Below, one piece after another: positions 9,532-19,409 of a stretch of 64,000 nucleotides of DNA (the stretch's first letter is position 1; each line of letters starts with the position of its first letter). A program made the translations under genes and the position numbers. The notes below the pieces were generated by a model, which saw only the letters and a list, made by a program, of their open reading frames with translations, was not told where the DNA came from and ran no database searches. Source of the DNA: Anodontia alba (taxonomy: Eukaryota > Mollusca > Bivalvia > Lucinida > Lucinidae); assembly GCA_964016985.1 (NCBI GenBank), contig OZ024826.1, forward strand, positions 37,861,070-37,925,069, read 5' to 3'.

Positions 9532-10144
9532 TAAATGTCAAACCCTATTGTCTGGTATGTATCACCTATTTGGTAACTGCTGATTTGCCCAGAGAGTGCT
9601 TAAGGTCAAGACAACTCTTCCACTTTCTGTAAAGATAAATTATGCTGTCTGTTGCATAATTATTCAAAAGGGTGCAGCTAACAGATACTTTGGAAGAATT
9701 ATTAAAAACATTCATCAGACTAATGGCAGTGCTCTTTGCCGTAATATTGCCCGCAGACAGGAGTTACTACTGTCTGTAGAATTTCTGACGGAAAAGCCAG
9801 GGCATAGCATTCCTTACAATACTGCTTGTGCGCCCAGCGAAGGCTCAGATCGGCCTTCATTTGCACGGGCTGATTTGCGTCATTGCTAAGCGGACATGCG
9901 ATCTTGTAGGAAATGCTGTGTAAAGTAGTGAATTGTCGGAGGGTGGGGGAAAGTCTGTTTGGATTCTGAATAAGTGGCGCATTTCTTTTTTTTTTTTTTT
10001 TGTATCTAAAACTTCAGAACTTATCTATAGAACAGTTTTTGTTATCAAATTGCCCACCGCTAATTTTGCACAACTGCATTTGAGTTGTTCATTAATTTAT
10101 TTTAACCATAATTACAAACAACATTTAAAATATCATTTTTAGTG
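9532..10144. other. HP4 fragment in otherwise featureless DNA
   Basis: CTTGTGCGCCCAGCGAAGGC, then TCAGATCGGCCTTCATTTGC and GGGCTGATTTGCGT at about 9827-9895, form a decayed HP4/HP3-like hairpin half. A T run lies at about 9987-10001. Nothing else is recognised. Confidence 0.45.
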
Positions 10145-10395
10145 TTAGAAAAAACAAAACAAAAAAAAAAAAAAAACAAAAAAAAAAAACAACAACAACA
10201 ACAAAAAAAAACAAACAAACAAAAAAAACAAAAAACAAACAAACAAAAACAAACAAAAAAAAACCCCAAAAAACAAAGAAAAAAAAACAACAAAAAAAAA
10301 AAACAAACAAACAAAAAAAACAAAAAAAAAAAAAAAAAAACAAACAAACAAAAAAAAACAAAAAAAAAAAAACAACAACAACAACAAAAAACAGG
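10145..10395 (+). repeat. A/C-rich low-complexity tract (CAAA, CAAACAAA)
   Basis: About 250 bases composed almost only of A and C with runs of A and CAA/CAAA units. All six-frame open frames here are composition-driven. Confidence 0.95.
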
Positions 10396-10399
10396 CTTG

Positions 10400-10690
10400 G
10401 CATTTCATTCAAATTATTGCCGAAGGCAATAATCTGAATTGAATGTCAAATCTAATTTTTCTGTAAAAAGATAAGAAGGATTTTTAATGATGCAGTCATT
10501 TCGACTGCAGACGTCCGCCATATTGTGATAATATTACGAGACGATTAGTGACGTCATTAGATTCACCGATGTCAACGTTTAGGACGGCACACGCGACGTT
10601 CTATACAACCAGCGTATATTAAAACGAGTGAGAATTCTCGATTTTTATCTTACCCTGGGCAGGATAACCTTGGTAGGAGAAGCATTTCTA
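10400..10690 (-). repeat. decayed copy of the foldback repeat at 23138-23577, preceded by a TP1-like hairpin
   Basis: 10400-10465 pairs GGCATTTCATTCAAATTATT with AATAATCTGAATTGAATGTC around CCGAAGG, a TP1-style hairpin. From about 10495 the minus strand resembles 23260-23370: both carry ATGGCGGACGTCTGCA and TAATGACGTCACTAA. Further on, CTCGATTTTTATCTTACCC is the inverse of GGGAAAGATAAAAATCGAG at about 23216. The two copies define an interspersed family. Confidence 0.5.
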
Positions 10691-10744
10691 TCCCAGTGTA
10701 AAACCCAGGATTTCCTTATCTGCTGTGCAAGAACGATATACAAA

Positions 10745-11110
10745 AATAGTAAGAGAAAAGTCCAAGTAGTGCCACAATCACAAGCCGCAGCCCTTCCAAA
10801 ACAACAAGAGGAAGAGGAAACAGATAAAACCAAACAAGCGCAAATCGAACAAACGTACGAAAAGAGATTAGTTGTCTCTTTCCCAAGCGAGGTAATCGCA
10901 ATGCTAAAAGGACTAAAACAAAACAAAAAAACAAACAAACAAAAAACAAACAAACAAACAAACAAACAAAAAAACAACAACACAAGAACAAAATAACACA
11001 AGGCAAGACTTAAAACAAATCGCCCCGTAGAATAAACCACAAAGCAACAAAGAATAAGGCTAATACCGGTACCACCACCTTAGAACGGTCAGTAGAATAA
11101 ACTACCGTAT
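10745..11110 (+). repeat. R12 interspersed repeat with AAAC expansion
   Basis: GTCCAAGTAGTGCCACAATC, then GCAGCCCTTCC and ACCACCTTAGAACGGTCAG, followed by TAGAATAAACTACC. An expanded (AAAC)n stretch lies at about 10918-10985. The 122-residue plus-strand open frame through it is lysine/asparagine-rich low complexity and I do not regard it as a gene. Confidence 0.45.
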
Positions 11111-11466
11111 GGTTTAAAGCACTTTTACAGCAAAAAACTTCCCCCTGGGTCCCGATGCTACCCTTAATACAGAAATACATTAAAATTCGGTTCGCATAAA
11201 GGCTCCCAACTCAGACAATGCATCAAAGCGAAAACATAAAAATCAAATTAATCACTATGATAAACAAAGATGAGTACTCATGGCTAATTCTACTGTTCGC
11301 CAAAGTAAATGAAAACCAATAGTTAAACCACGGCGGGCCATGCTAAAGACATATCGTGAAGCCCCAGCCCACCGGTTAAAGGTTTACGAAGATGCCGTCA
11401 CTGCGTCCACAAATCAAAGAAAAGCAAATAAACCAGCTACTTTTCCCAGACAAGGCGATCACAAAT
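11111..11466. other. no feature recognised
   Basis: No open frame, tandem repeat or family match is seen. Confidence 0.35.
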
Positions 11467-11470
11467 TTAA

Positions 11471-11924
11471 GGCTGGCACGATTAATCGGATAATCGATTA
11501 ATTGATCGATAAATTCCACTAAAAGGACTATCATTGTAGAATTGCTAATAATCGATCAATTGACTTCTGTGTTTCTTACTTTACCGTATTTACCATTAGT
11601 ATTCAGACACCTCAACTCCTTACCATACTTTATCTAAAATTTAAATTTGAACAAGTCCAATTTACTACCCACTGTTGTGTCTAAAATAGCTGGGTGAGTA
11701 GCAAACAGTGTAGACGCTGATGAGACGCCGCGTTTGCGGCATCTCATCTGGGTCTACACTGTTTGTTCAGGCCTGTCTGACAAAATACATACAATAAAGT
11801 ATAACATATGAAAGAGTCATGCTCAAATAGGTAAAATTATGATCAAATCTTCAGCGATTACTGATTATCAATCACAATGGTAGGACTGATAATCGATTAT
11901 CTTTTCAGCTCTGATTAGCCAGCC
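11471..11924. mobile_element. TTAA-flanked element with GGCTGGC ends and a nested element
   Basis: TTAA at 11467-11470 is followed by GGCTGGCACGATTAATCGGA. The other end reads TCTGATTAGCCAGCC then TTAA at 11925-11928. The ends are inverted, and ATAATCGATTA occurs subterminally on both sides. TTAA duplication with G-rich ends could be Kolobok- or piggyBac-like. The interior is interrupted from about 11582 by a CCGTATTTACC-type element containing an HP2 hairpin. Confidence 0.6.
11582..11770 (+). mobile_element. nested CCGTATT-type element with HP2 hairpin
   Basis: The left end is ACCGTATTTACCATTAGTAT, followed by TCAGACACCTCAACTCCTTA. HP2 arms at 11702-11766 pair GCAAACAGTGTAGACGC with GGGTCTACACTGTTTG around GAGACGCCGC/GCGGCATCTC. 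The usual right terminus (TTAAGGTGTCCC...) is missing, so it is 3'-truncated or deleted. Confidence 0.6.
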
Positions 11925-11929
11925 TTAAA

Positions 11930-12195
11930 TTCACAGTGCTAGACAGGACCAACCTAACACAACAGTAAGACAATGAAGAAGGCAAAAGGTGTAAAAGCCC
12001 TGCCATCAGCAGTCAAAAGACCATACAAAGAACAACCGACTCCACTGTCTTAGAACTGTCAGTAATGAGAAATACCAGGGGGTCTAAATCAATTTAAAAA
12101 TCTGGTTTTATGCCCACAAACCTGGCATCTGTTTTATCCGAATTTCCAACACGCGCCCGTAGCTCTTTTAGCCCGGCAGACCAAACAGATACCTT
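11930..12195 (+). repeat. R12-related remnant
   Basis: GACAATGAAGAAGGCAAAAG and CTCCACTGTCTTAGAACTGT followed by CAGTAATGAGAAATACC resemble R12 3' sequences. Decayed. Confidence 0.3.
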
Positions 12196-12220
12196 TGCAA
12201 ACAGTGTAGATCAAGATAAG

Positions 12221-12703
12221 TATACATACTTTTCTGAAATTGGCACAGTTAAGATGGACAGGCCATGCTACCAGAATGCCTAATGAACGTTTGCCAAAGA
12301 AAATCCTCTATGGAGAACTTCAAGTAGGAAAACGCTCCCATGGTGGTCAGAAGAAGCGATACAAGGACACCCTCAAAGCCTCCCTTAAAGACTTTAACAT
12401 ACCAACTGAGTCATGGGAACAGATTGCACAAGATCATACAAAGTGGCGAGGCATCATAAAAAGGGGAGCTGGTGAATACGAAGCAAAAAGAATCAGCGAA
12501 GCCGAGCAGAAACGTGCACAGCGGAAAGCCAGAGCTAAGGCATCACCAACAGAGCTTTCTTCCTCAGACCTCTCTTGTTCTAGCTGCAACAGGCAGTTTA
12601 GAGCTAAGATTGGTCTCATCAGCCATCTAAGAACACACAAATAACACCACATCACACAGTTGATTAGGATTGGTCATTGTCAGTAATGACAGACGAACAA
12701 GAA
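12221..12703 (+). mobile_element. 5'-truncated LINE insertion with 13-bp target duplication
   Basis: The 13-mer AGATCAAGATAAG at 12208-12220 is repeated as AGATCAAGATGAG at 12704-12716, with one mismatch. The 483-bp insert is the 3' end of a non-LTR retrotransposon: the C-terminal coding part plus about 55 bp of 3' sequence ending GACGAACAAGAA. 5' truncation and variable-length direct duplication are typical of target-primed reverse transcription. No long poly(A) is present. Confidence 0.88.
12240..12644 (+). pseudogene. C-terminal fragment of a LINE ORF2-type polyprotein
   Basis: A frame of about 134 residues, open from the 5' junction and without an ATG at its start, encodes the segment downstream of the reverse transcriptase domain in animal LINEs. 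It contains LRWTGHATRMPNERLPKKIL, then YGELQVGKRSHGGQKKRYKD, a KR-rich linker, and a terminal C2H2 finger: C-SS-C, 12 residues, H-LRT-H. The LRWTGH...RLPK...GGQ..RYKD block is common in endonuclease/RT LINEs of invertebrates and fish. The protein normally supplies target-primed retrotransposition, and the finger probably contacts nucleic acid. The catalytic endonuclease and RT domains are absent through 5' truncation, so the copy is dead on arrival. The frame is intact to its stop, which suggests a fairly recent insertion. Confidence 0.88.
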
Positions 12704-12752
12704 AGATCAAGATGAGACGAGCCATCTCGGCTGGATTTACACTGTTTGCCAT

Positions 12753-13188
12753 GCTGTTTTTATTCAGCAGACCCTATTTTAATCAATTTAACATACCCCA
12801 AATTCAAGGACGGAATAGTCCACCAGAAACTCAGAGGTGAAAGGGTTAATCTGGGTACAGTTCCAGCTACATGTACATATAGGTGTTCCCTTAAACCTCA
12901 GTGAATGAGCACAAAACACAAAAACTATATAAATTAACTTCTCAGCATTAAAACAAAGAATAGCGCGTTACAACACACACTACAAATTGTAAGTGACACT
13001 AGCAGAACCGGTCAGGTTCAAACATTCTAGAAAGGGCTTATGATTGAGCCGTCATTACTTTTGCGTGCGACCTGATCAACCGTCGTGTAATTAAAGGAGG
13101 CAGGAAAAAGTTAAACCTTGATTCCGTTAAGCGTATTCTACTACAAGATGATGTGTTTCAAACTGCCAGATGATTGGGAAGCAGTATA
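12753..13188. other. no feature recognised
   Basis: No open frame or repeat family is identified. Confidence 0.35.
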
Positions 13189-13296
13189 CCAGCAAGCACA
13201 CAATGTTGCAACAACGTCGTATCAACGTCGATGCAACGTCATGACGTTGCATCGACGTTGATGCGACGTTGTATTAACGTCATGTGCCAGCTAGGA
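13189..13296. mobile_element. AACGTCG palindromic element, copy 1
   Basis: The ends CCAGCAAGCACA and TGTGCCAGCTAGG are inverted. The interior is built from 12-bp steps (CAACGTCGATG) arranged symmetrically about GTCATGAC. It is closely related to 24032-24152. I recall similar CCCAGCAGGCACA elements in many aquatic invertebrates, but the class is uncertain. Confidence 0.75.
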
Positions 13297-13587
13297 TATA
13301 AACCATTGAGAAGAGGCTTTACACTGTTTGCTCAGGCCTGACAGTCCAAGCTCTTAGGAAACATCGATTATTTACTTGCGCGAAGTGATGGCCGCGTTCA
13401 GCATGAGCGGATGCGTAGGGCAATCCGGATTTTCACTGTACATATAACTGCTAAGTTTTGCATGGTATGTAATTCTTTGGTAAAAATCCCTGTACTTGTG
13501 TGATGTTGAAAGCAAATACAGCATCACGACTCGCAAGAAATCGTTTATAATAGTATTATCAAATATACTTAGAGGATAATTATAATG
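13297..13587. other. HP2 arm fragment, otherwise unassigned
   Basis: GCTTTACACTGTTTGCTCAG at about 13316 is a lone HP2 arm. No further feature is seen. Confidence 0.4.
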
Positions 13588-13792
13588 TACCGTAATAACC
13601 CTACAGATCTGAGCAAACAGTTTGAACCCAGATCAGACGCTGCAAACCCGGCGTCTTATCAGGGTCTACACTGTTTGCACTCATCAAGAAATATTTTAGA
13701 CACATCATTATGTCCTCAAATGAATTTGTTAAAATATTAGGACAAGCATGTAAAGCAGTTAAGGTGTACGAGTCCTTAGGATAAATATGTTT
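13588..13792 (+). mobile_element. CCGTATT-type element with HP2 hairpin
   Basis: Left end ACCGTAATAACCCTAC. HP2 at 13613-13679 pairs GCAAACAGTTTGAACCCAG with GGGTCTACACTGTTTGC. The right side reads TTAAGGTGTACGAGTCCTTA then GGATAAATATG, matching the right terminus of 55502-55719 with substitutions. Confidence 0.65.
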
Positions 13793-14017
13793 GTATACTT
13801 TCAGATGTAATTCTGCTTTATTATTAGGTGCTTACACATATTTTCATTCCAGGAGGTCTGTCAAGTTGGATATGAATACATTACTCCTAACTGTGAAGTC
13901 TACAGTTATTCAGGCGATAACAGATATCGGTAATCACTGAAGAAAAAGCATCTCGAAGAATGAATATTATGGTGTTAAAGTGAGTACAAAAGTTTGACCG
14001 CATCAAGTAAATAGGTG

Positions 14018-14124
<107 letters not shown>

Positions 14125-14159
14125 GTAGCCAGAATGGAATTACAGTCAAACATATCTTA

Positions 14160-14300
14160 AAATAAACGTCAAAAAGATTGCCTTTGGAAACAAGGAACAC
14201 ACTATTGGTTAGAAAATGGGAGTCTCGGTTTTATTGAGACTCATTATAAGCAGTAATGAAGTTTGCAACACTGCTTACACCCTCTCACATATACATGAGC
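14160..14300 (+). repeat. R140 interspersed repeat, copy 1
   Basis: Starts AATAAACGTCAAAAAGATTG, then CCTTTGGAAACAAGGAACAC, a short hairpin GAGTCTCGGTTTTATTGAGACTC (split here as GAGTCTCGG / TTTTATTGAGACTC), AAGCAGTAATGAAG, and TTGCAACACTGCTTAC. It is about 90 percent similar by eye to 61120-61265 and, in reverse, to 53380-53510. Class unknown. Confidence 0.6.
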
Positions 14301-14519
14301 AAGCCACCTGTATTAAGCAATCACCTCTGTTAAGAGGGCATATTTTTAGAGTCCTGAAACATCAAATGCATGTAAATTAACCTACATTAAGTAAGCACCT
14401 ATCTTAAGAAATCACTTTTGGCTTTTCCTTAGGTGCTTGCTTAACACAAGTTTGACTGCTTTTATGCACATCCAAGAAAAAAAAATCTATTTGTCTTCTA
14501 TTTCATCTCGGTATCGCTG

Positions 14520-14600
14520 AAAAACGGAGGCTCGTTTTAAAGGAAAGAATTTGCTCCCATACAGAACAATTATTTTCATTTAAAAGCATAGTCTATGATG
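14520..14600 (+). repeat. decayed HP8 hairpin
   Basis: AAAGGAAAGAATTTGCTCCC on the left matches the HP8 arm. The right arm is strongly degraded. Confidence 0.5.
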
Positions 14601-15016
14601 AAAGAGGAAAATTTCTTACGTTAGGTGATCCCCATTCATTGTATTGGTTTCCTTACGCGCATGCGAAATGAGTGCTACACGGCTATGCTTTGCATATCAA
14701 AAAGACACCTGTTTACCTCACGTGGCCCAGTCATTGGGCCGATCGTTTACAAACAATCCATGATATACATACACGTAAATTTCCTAAAGGGTGTCGTCCA
14801 CGTGATTATCATTGACCAATGAAATCAAACATCGCGTTTGTACGAAATCCAGGTAACTGTTATTTCTAACCGCGCTATTCTTGTCAGTGACGTCAGGGTG
14901 CCGTGTAAAGGGGGCTACATGTATCTATAAAATGTGGACTGGGATACTGACACACAAAGCAGACCCAGAAAAGACACCACAGAACGCGACGCCTTATCAA
15001 GGTGTGCACTGTTTGC
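14601..15016. other. HP2 remnant in otherwise unassigned DNA
   Basis: 14955-15016 (AAGCAGACCCAGAAAAGAC ... GGTGTGCACTGTTTGC) is a decayed HP2 hairpin. A 65-residue open frame at 14625 has no recognisable motif. Confidence 0.4.
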
Positions 15017-15164
15017 TTAAATTTCCGAAAGTTAAGAGTTAAATAAAAAGTCTGTTACTATATAGTATTTTGTTATTGCGAAATAATCGCCTTTCGGGCA
15101 ACAGGACAATGCGTGTAGCATTGGTTTGCCATTTCATACAAATATGAATGAAATGTTAATTGAT

Positions 15165-15470
15165 TGTGTTGGGGTTTAACGACATTTCAACCCTTGTAGG
15201 TAATTTTGTGTCGTCTCCCAGAGAAAGGGAGAAAATAGATAGAAGAGATAGTAGAGATAGTAGAAGAGATTAAAGAGAGGGACAGGGAAGAAAGAGAAAC
15301 AGGAATGAAAGTGAAGAAACAGAAGAAATAAAAGCATTCCCCTCTACTCTTACCTGCTACAAGGATAGAAAGTCTTGACCAACTGTAAGCGAATATCAGT
15401 TGAACGCCCTGGTGACGTAAGACACACGACACCTTCGCCACACCACCAAATGAAATGTAAAACCTCATTT
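15165..15470. repeat. GGGTTTAACG-type repeat with GA-rich tract
   Basis: TTGGGGTTTAACGACATTTC is a phrase I associate with a common molluscan repeat. It is followed by a purine-rich AGAGATAGTAGAGATAG tract (15217-15330). The reverse open frame is a serine-rich artefact of the GA tract. Confidence 0.4.
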
Positions 15471-15809
15471 TCTGAGAAAATTAAGAAACAAAATATAACC
15501 ACGTCAAAAAAAATGCTTTGGATTCAGCTGTCACTCGAGTCTGCGGTCTGAACCCACCTCCCCCCACGTCGTGCATTTAAAAGAAGTCAGCACATTTATT
15601 AACCCGCGGTCCGTCGCATAATATCTACATAATATCATATCTTCATATAATGCTTTACAAACAGTGTGTATTTATGAAAAATTGCGCCTATGAACAGCTT
15701 TTATAAGTTCACATGGGTTGCGACAGGCACTGGAAGACGATCTTTGAGCAAACATTATATCTTGAAAATAGTTCATAGGGTTGATGATCAAATTTGGAAA
15801 TTATGTTAC
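15471..15809. other. no feature recognised
   Basis: No repeat family or coding signal is identified. Confidence 0.35.
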
Positions 15810-16087
15810 CATTACGAAAACATGCCTATCCAAATATATTGAAAATTTCACCACCAAACACTGAAAGTTTTCAGATAAAAAGTCGGATATATTTCATATT
15901 TCTGCTCAAAACATAGATTGTGGGTACTCGTTAGAACCGCCTCGGCGAGGCGGTTCTAACGAGTACCCACAATCTATGTTTTTGAGCAGAAATAATAAAA
16001 ATAGTGTATACGCCTGTAAACCCCAGTTTTACTATATAAAAGTGGGGCTTAAGGGGGTCAAAATTATATAGGCATGTTTTCGTGATG
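15810..16087 (+). mobile_element. ZT1 hairpin element, copy 4 (near-consensus)
   Basis: Intact termini CATTACGAAAACATGCCTAT and ATAGGCATGTTTTCGTGATG. The hairpin (about 15904-15985) is perfect over roughly 35 bp per arm, with tip GCCTCGGCGAGGC. The right half contains CCCCAGTTTTACTATATAAA then AGTGGGG, a minor hairpin enclosing a TATATAAA motif. This is a good reference copy for the family. Confidence 0.95.
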
Positions 16088-16249
16088 GAAGCTTATGCTA
16101 CCGATAGCCTTGTTTAAGAAAAGCAGTAGTTAAAAGTTTAATACAAATGTAAAACGTATTACCTTGTATTGACTGCATGTTGACTAGATGCTCTTAACTT
16201 GACTGTATGTTGACAAGATGCTCTTGTAAAAGACATAGCATCAGACATA

Positions 16250-16673
16250 CAGTCGACCTTCAATGCCTCGAACATCTTTGGGACCATGGAAATTTGCTCT
16301 AGACATGGGTAGTCCGAGCCACTGAGTGTTAATCATAGCGCCAGGTCAGGGGGCAAATAGGGATATTTAAAGAATTTCTTTTAGATCTTCTATAAAATAA
16401 TGGTATATTGAGTGTACTCAGATGATAAAGTAAGAGAATGTCCCTAAAATATCCCTAAATATTTGTTTTCTTTAGATATCGTAAGAACTTTTCCGGGTAC
16501 TCAAGAACGAGTTCGAATCCACTGCTCATTAGGTGATAAAATACGAAAATGTCCCTAAAATGTCCCTGAATATTCGTGTTCTTGAGATATCGGAAGAAAA
16601 TTTTTCAGGGACTCAAGAACGAGTTCGGTTCCGCAAACGAGCCATCGCTGTTCGAGTCATTGAAGTTTTACTG
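16250..16673 (+). mobile_element. PG2 (pogo-like) element, hairpin lost
   Basis: Begins after TA with CAGTCGACCTTCAATGCCTC and ends TTCGAGTCATTGAAGTTTTACTG. The interior carries GTTCGAATCC / TCGAGCC words and a tandem duplication of the block TCCCTAAAATATCCCTAAAT ... CTCAAGAACGAG (about 16435-16520 and 16545-16630). The usual central TTAGAATCGCCTC hairpin is missing. Confidence 0.65.
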
Positions 16674-17086
16674 CAGGACCTAACCCTCTATAACAGGGAA
16701 TTTACAAAAACAAACTATCGTATTTGTTCGGTTTTCGTTGTTTGTGATGTCAATCCATGTAAATGTATATGCATTGCCTGTTCCAATGTTATTGCTTCCC
16801 TCTGATGGTATCTCAACAAACATGTGACGAACATTACCGCGCATCTCATCTTGATTTGACAGGTTTAACAAATTTGAAATGTTCAACACATTTCAGCCAT
16901 TATTCACCTATAATGCCACATCAAACATTCTTTTTTGGAAATTCGTTTAACATTTCCTGACACGAATAGATACGTTAGTATCCTTGTGTAATCAATCATG
17001 GAAGATTAAGATTGATTGTGGATGCCATAAAACAATCATCATAAAACATTAGATGCGCAAATTGCGAAAAAGTCGCAAATGCCAAA
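16674..17086. other. no feature recognised
   Basis: No repeat or gene is seen beyond weak local inverted repeats near 16990-17030 (AATCAATC / GATTGATT). Confidence 0.35.
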
Positions 17087-17260
17087 ATCGAACAGCGTAG
17101 GACCAGATCAGTATGCGCACCTGCGCAGTCTGATCTGAGCATTCTCTGTTTGTCGACATATACTACAACACCCATTGATTCTATAAGCGGACAACGTAGG
17201 CCCCGATCAGCCTGTGCAAATGCGCAGGCTGATCGGAACCTACGTTGTCCGCATATTGCA
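17087..17260. mobile_element. double HP3-like hairpin
   Basis: Two successive hairpins. 17095-17155 is AACAGCGTAGGACCAGATCA ... TGATCTGAGCATTCTCTGTT. 17187-17255 is GCGGACAACGTAGGCCCCG ... CGGAACCTACGTTGTCCGC. They share the core CAGATCAG/GATCAGCCTG and the spacer phrase GATTCTATAAGCGGA with the HP3 copy at 43091. Confidence 0.6.
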
Positions 17261-17600
17261 TTAGGACCCTTTTTATGCGTCGTGAATCAACATTTACGTT
17301 TTACTGCAAAACATAAGTGGCATCTGTTTGATGCATTCGCTAGTCATTATATAACTCTTCACGAAAGCATTCCTGTTAAAAACTCAAGTTTGATTGATTA
17401 GTTTTCAGGGCTCAACGAATTATATTCAATGCTTCTGCATATATAGTCTTGAAGAAGGTAGATTAGCGTAAATTGTCGTCGTATGCTTGCTCTTTTACTT
17501 GGTGTCATTGTTAGGCCATGTTCTTTGAAGGTGGTTCTTCATTGACATCTTCTATTGTGTTTGTGTATATTCTATAATTTGTTCTGCAAGAGTGACTTTT
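17261..17600. other. R12 remnant at right, remainder unassigned
   Basis: 17515-17600 (CCATGTTCTTTGAAGGTGGT ... GTGTATATTCTATAATTTG) is a reverse-oriented R12 fragment running directly into ZT1 copy 5. Confidence 0.4.
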
Positions 17601-17879
17601 CAGCGCGAAACCACGCCTATATAATTTTGACCCCCTTAAACCCCACTTTTATATAGTAAAACTGGGGTTTACATGGGTGTATATAATTTTTCTTATTTTG
17701 CTTAAAAGACATAGATTGTGGTACTCTTTAGAACTGCCTCGCTGAAGCAGTTCTAACGAGTACCCACAACCTATGTTTTGGGCAGGAATATGAAAAAATA
17801 TCAGATTTTTTTTTCTGAAAATGTACCGTTTTTGGTTGTGAAATTTTCAATATATTTGAATATGCGTGTTTTCGTAATG
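17601..17879 (-). mobile_element. ZT1 hairpin element, copy 5
   Basis: The left end is degraded (CGCGAAACCACGCCTATATA); the right is intact (GCGTGTTTTCGTAATG). The hairpin at about 17700-17780 has several arm mismatches, including GCCTCGCTGAAGC. Confidence 0.88.
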
Positions 17880-17970
17880 TTCTGGACAGCATTCTTGCTA
17901 TTTTTTAAATTTATGGATACAGTTTACTTACTAATGGCATGATCGATACATGTACTGTTGTTCATTTTAA

Positions 17971-18175
17971 CCTTTACCACTCTCTGGGCATTTTCAGCGG
18001 ATGGCAAACTGATTTTATTTTTCTTATTTTTCTCAGAAAACAGGATTTGACGTTTCAAGCAAATTGTCTCCTGAGGAGACAATTTGCATGAAATGTCAAA
18101 TCCTGTTTTCTGGGAAAAATAAGAAAAATATTTCAAAATGTCATCTGCTGAAAATTTTACCCAGAGTGCTAAGCA
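17971..18175. mobile_element. TP1 (TTAA) hairpin element
   Basis: TTAA at 17967-17970 and 18176-18179. The ends CCTTTACCACTCTCTGGGC and GCCCAGAGTGCTAAGCA are imperfect inverted repeats, allowing for the overlap TTTTACCCAGAG. The central hairpin at about 18029-18122 pairs GGAGACAATTTGCATGAAAT with its inverse TTTCAAGCAAATTGTCTCC. piggyBac-like by target site. Confidence 0.75.
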
Positions 18176-18476
18176 TTAAGTCAACCCCGAAACTTTTGAG
18201 AGTGATGTATGATAGAATTATCCTAACCAAAGACGTTTGTAATAGCAACAAATTATATAAATACAGAACCCCAACTAATCTTTTCAATATGTCATTAAGA
18301 ATCTCGGTAGTACCAGATATTTGGAAACGATCTAATGTCAGCCCAGTCTATAAGAAGGATGACAAAATGTCTGCAGAAAATTATAGACCTATATCACTTA
18401 TTAATTCAGTTGACAAAACTTTCTAAAAAGCTATTTATAAGCATTTCTATAATCATCTTTTATAAAATGATATTAA

Positions 18477-18667
18477 CCCTTAAAGCGCCAGTCACAACAA
18501 TTGTCATCTGCTTTGTCATCTGCTTGTGGTTTTAAAAGTCATTTTTTGCAAACAGTGTGGACCCAGATCAGACCGCTCCTTTAGGTTTGAAAAGTTTGCA
18601 AGAATAATCAGCAGACGACATAAACAGACGACATTTTCAAATGCAGGTTTTCTTGGCGTTTTAAGGG
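18477..18667. mobile_element. TP1 element inside the LINE, TTAA duplication
   Basis: TTAA at 18473-18476 and 18668-18671. The termini CCCTTAAAGCGCCAG and GGCGTTTTAAGGG are inverted. The interior holds half an HP2 core (GCAAACAGTGTGGACCCAG) and GCAGACGACATTTTCAAATG. Removing the element and one TTAA rejoins the host codons GAT ATT AAA ACT (D I K T) in the reading frame of the RT. Boundaries are thus fixed to the base. Confidence 0.93.
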
Positions 18668-18948
18668 TTAAAACTCTATTTCAATCTTGGTTTACACGTT
18701 GCGATTCCACAGTAAACCAGCTCATAGATATTTATAATACCTTTTGCCAGGCCCCAGACGAGGCAAAGAGGTTCGTGCTGTTTTTTGTGACATTAGTAAA
18801 GCCTTCGACCGGGTCAGGCATCAAGGTCTTATAGCTAAACTTAATCACTACGGAATCTGTGGTCCTCTTTTGAAATGATTTAAAAGTTACTTAAATAATA
18901 GATGTCAAAAATTGGTAATCCCTGGTGGTGTCGGTTTGGAAGGAAATC

Positions 18949-19052
18949 ATCCTAACCTTATTTGTCAGATGTAGCTATTGAAGAAGTGACCACACATAAA
19001 CAATTAGGTTTAAATCTTACTAACTCGTGTGATTGGCTTGATCATATAGAGT

Positions 19053-19090
<38 letters not shown>

Positions 19091-19405
19091 AAACATTAGT
19101 CCATTTAAACCTTTTAAGGTCCCTTAGATTTACTTTAAAACGTAGATCTCTTCAAAAGATATATTTTACTTGTAGAAATTTAATCCTAACAAAACGGAAT
19201 CATTATTATGCACCAGAAAACGAAATAGAGTCATCATCCTAACCTTATTTGTCAGATGTAGCTATTAAAGAAGTGACCACACATAAACAATTATATATAG
19301 GTTTAAATCTTACGAGTGTGATTGGCTTGATCATATGGAGTACATAAAAGAAAAGAAAAGAAAAAAAAAAAAAAAAAAACACAACAAAAAAACATTATTC
19401 CATTT
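18949..19405 (+). repeat. internal tandem duplication of the LINE with A-rich expansions
   Basis: CATCCTAACCTTATTTGTCA through GATCATATAGAGTACATAAA (18949-19060) is repeated at 19225-19345 with few differences, an offset of about 276. Both copies end in expanded A runs (19058-19090, 19345-19380) that interrupt the frame at an originally AAA-rich Lys region. Confidence 0.85.
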
Positions 19406-19409
19406 AAAC

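Larger units (their letters stand above)
12196..12752 (+). repeat. HP2 hairpin split by a LINE insertion
   Basis: The left arm GCAAACAGTGTAGATCAAGA starts at 12196. The right arm, GCTGGATTTACACTGTTTGCC, ends at about 12752. Removing 12221-12703 and one duplicated 13-mer restores a GATGAGACG... hairpin of the same subtype as 48471-48538. Confidence 0.8.

Noticed and set aside
10102..10432. Several overlapping open frames of 81-96 residues
   Set aside because: Produced by an A/C-only low-complexity tract; Lys/Asn/Gln or Phe/Val/Cys runs.
15187..15468. 93-residue minus frame with a Ser-rich segment
   Set aside because: The Ser/Ile run is the complement of a GA-rich tract; no domain found.
18064..18426. 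Independent 120-residue gene starting in the TP1 hairpin
   Set aside because: The frame is a fusion of TP1 sequence with the start of the LINE RT domain; the apparent start codon is fortuitous.
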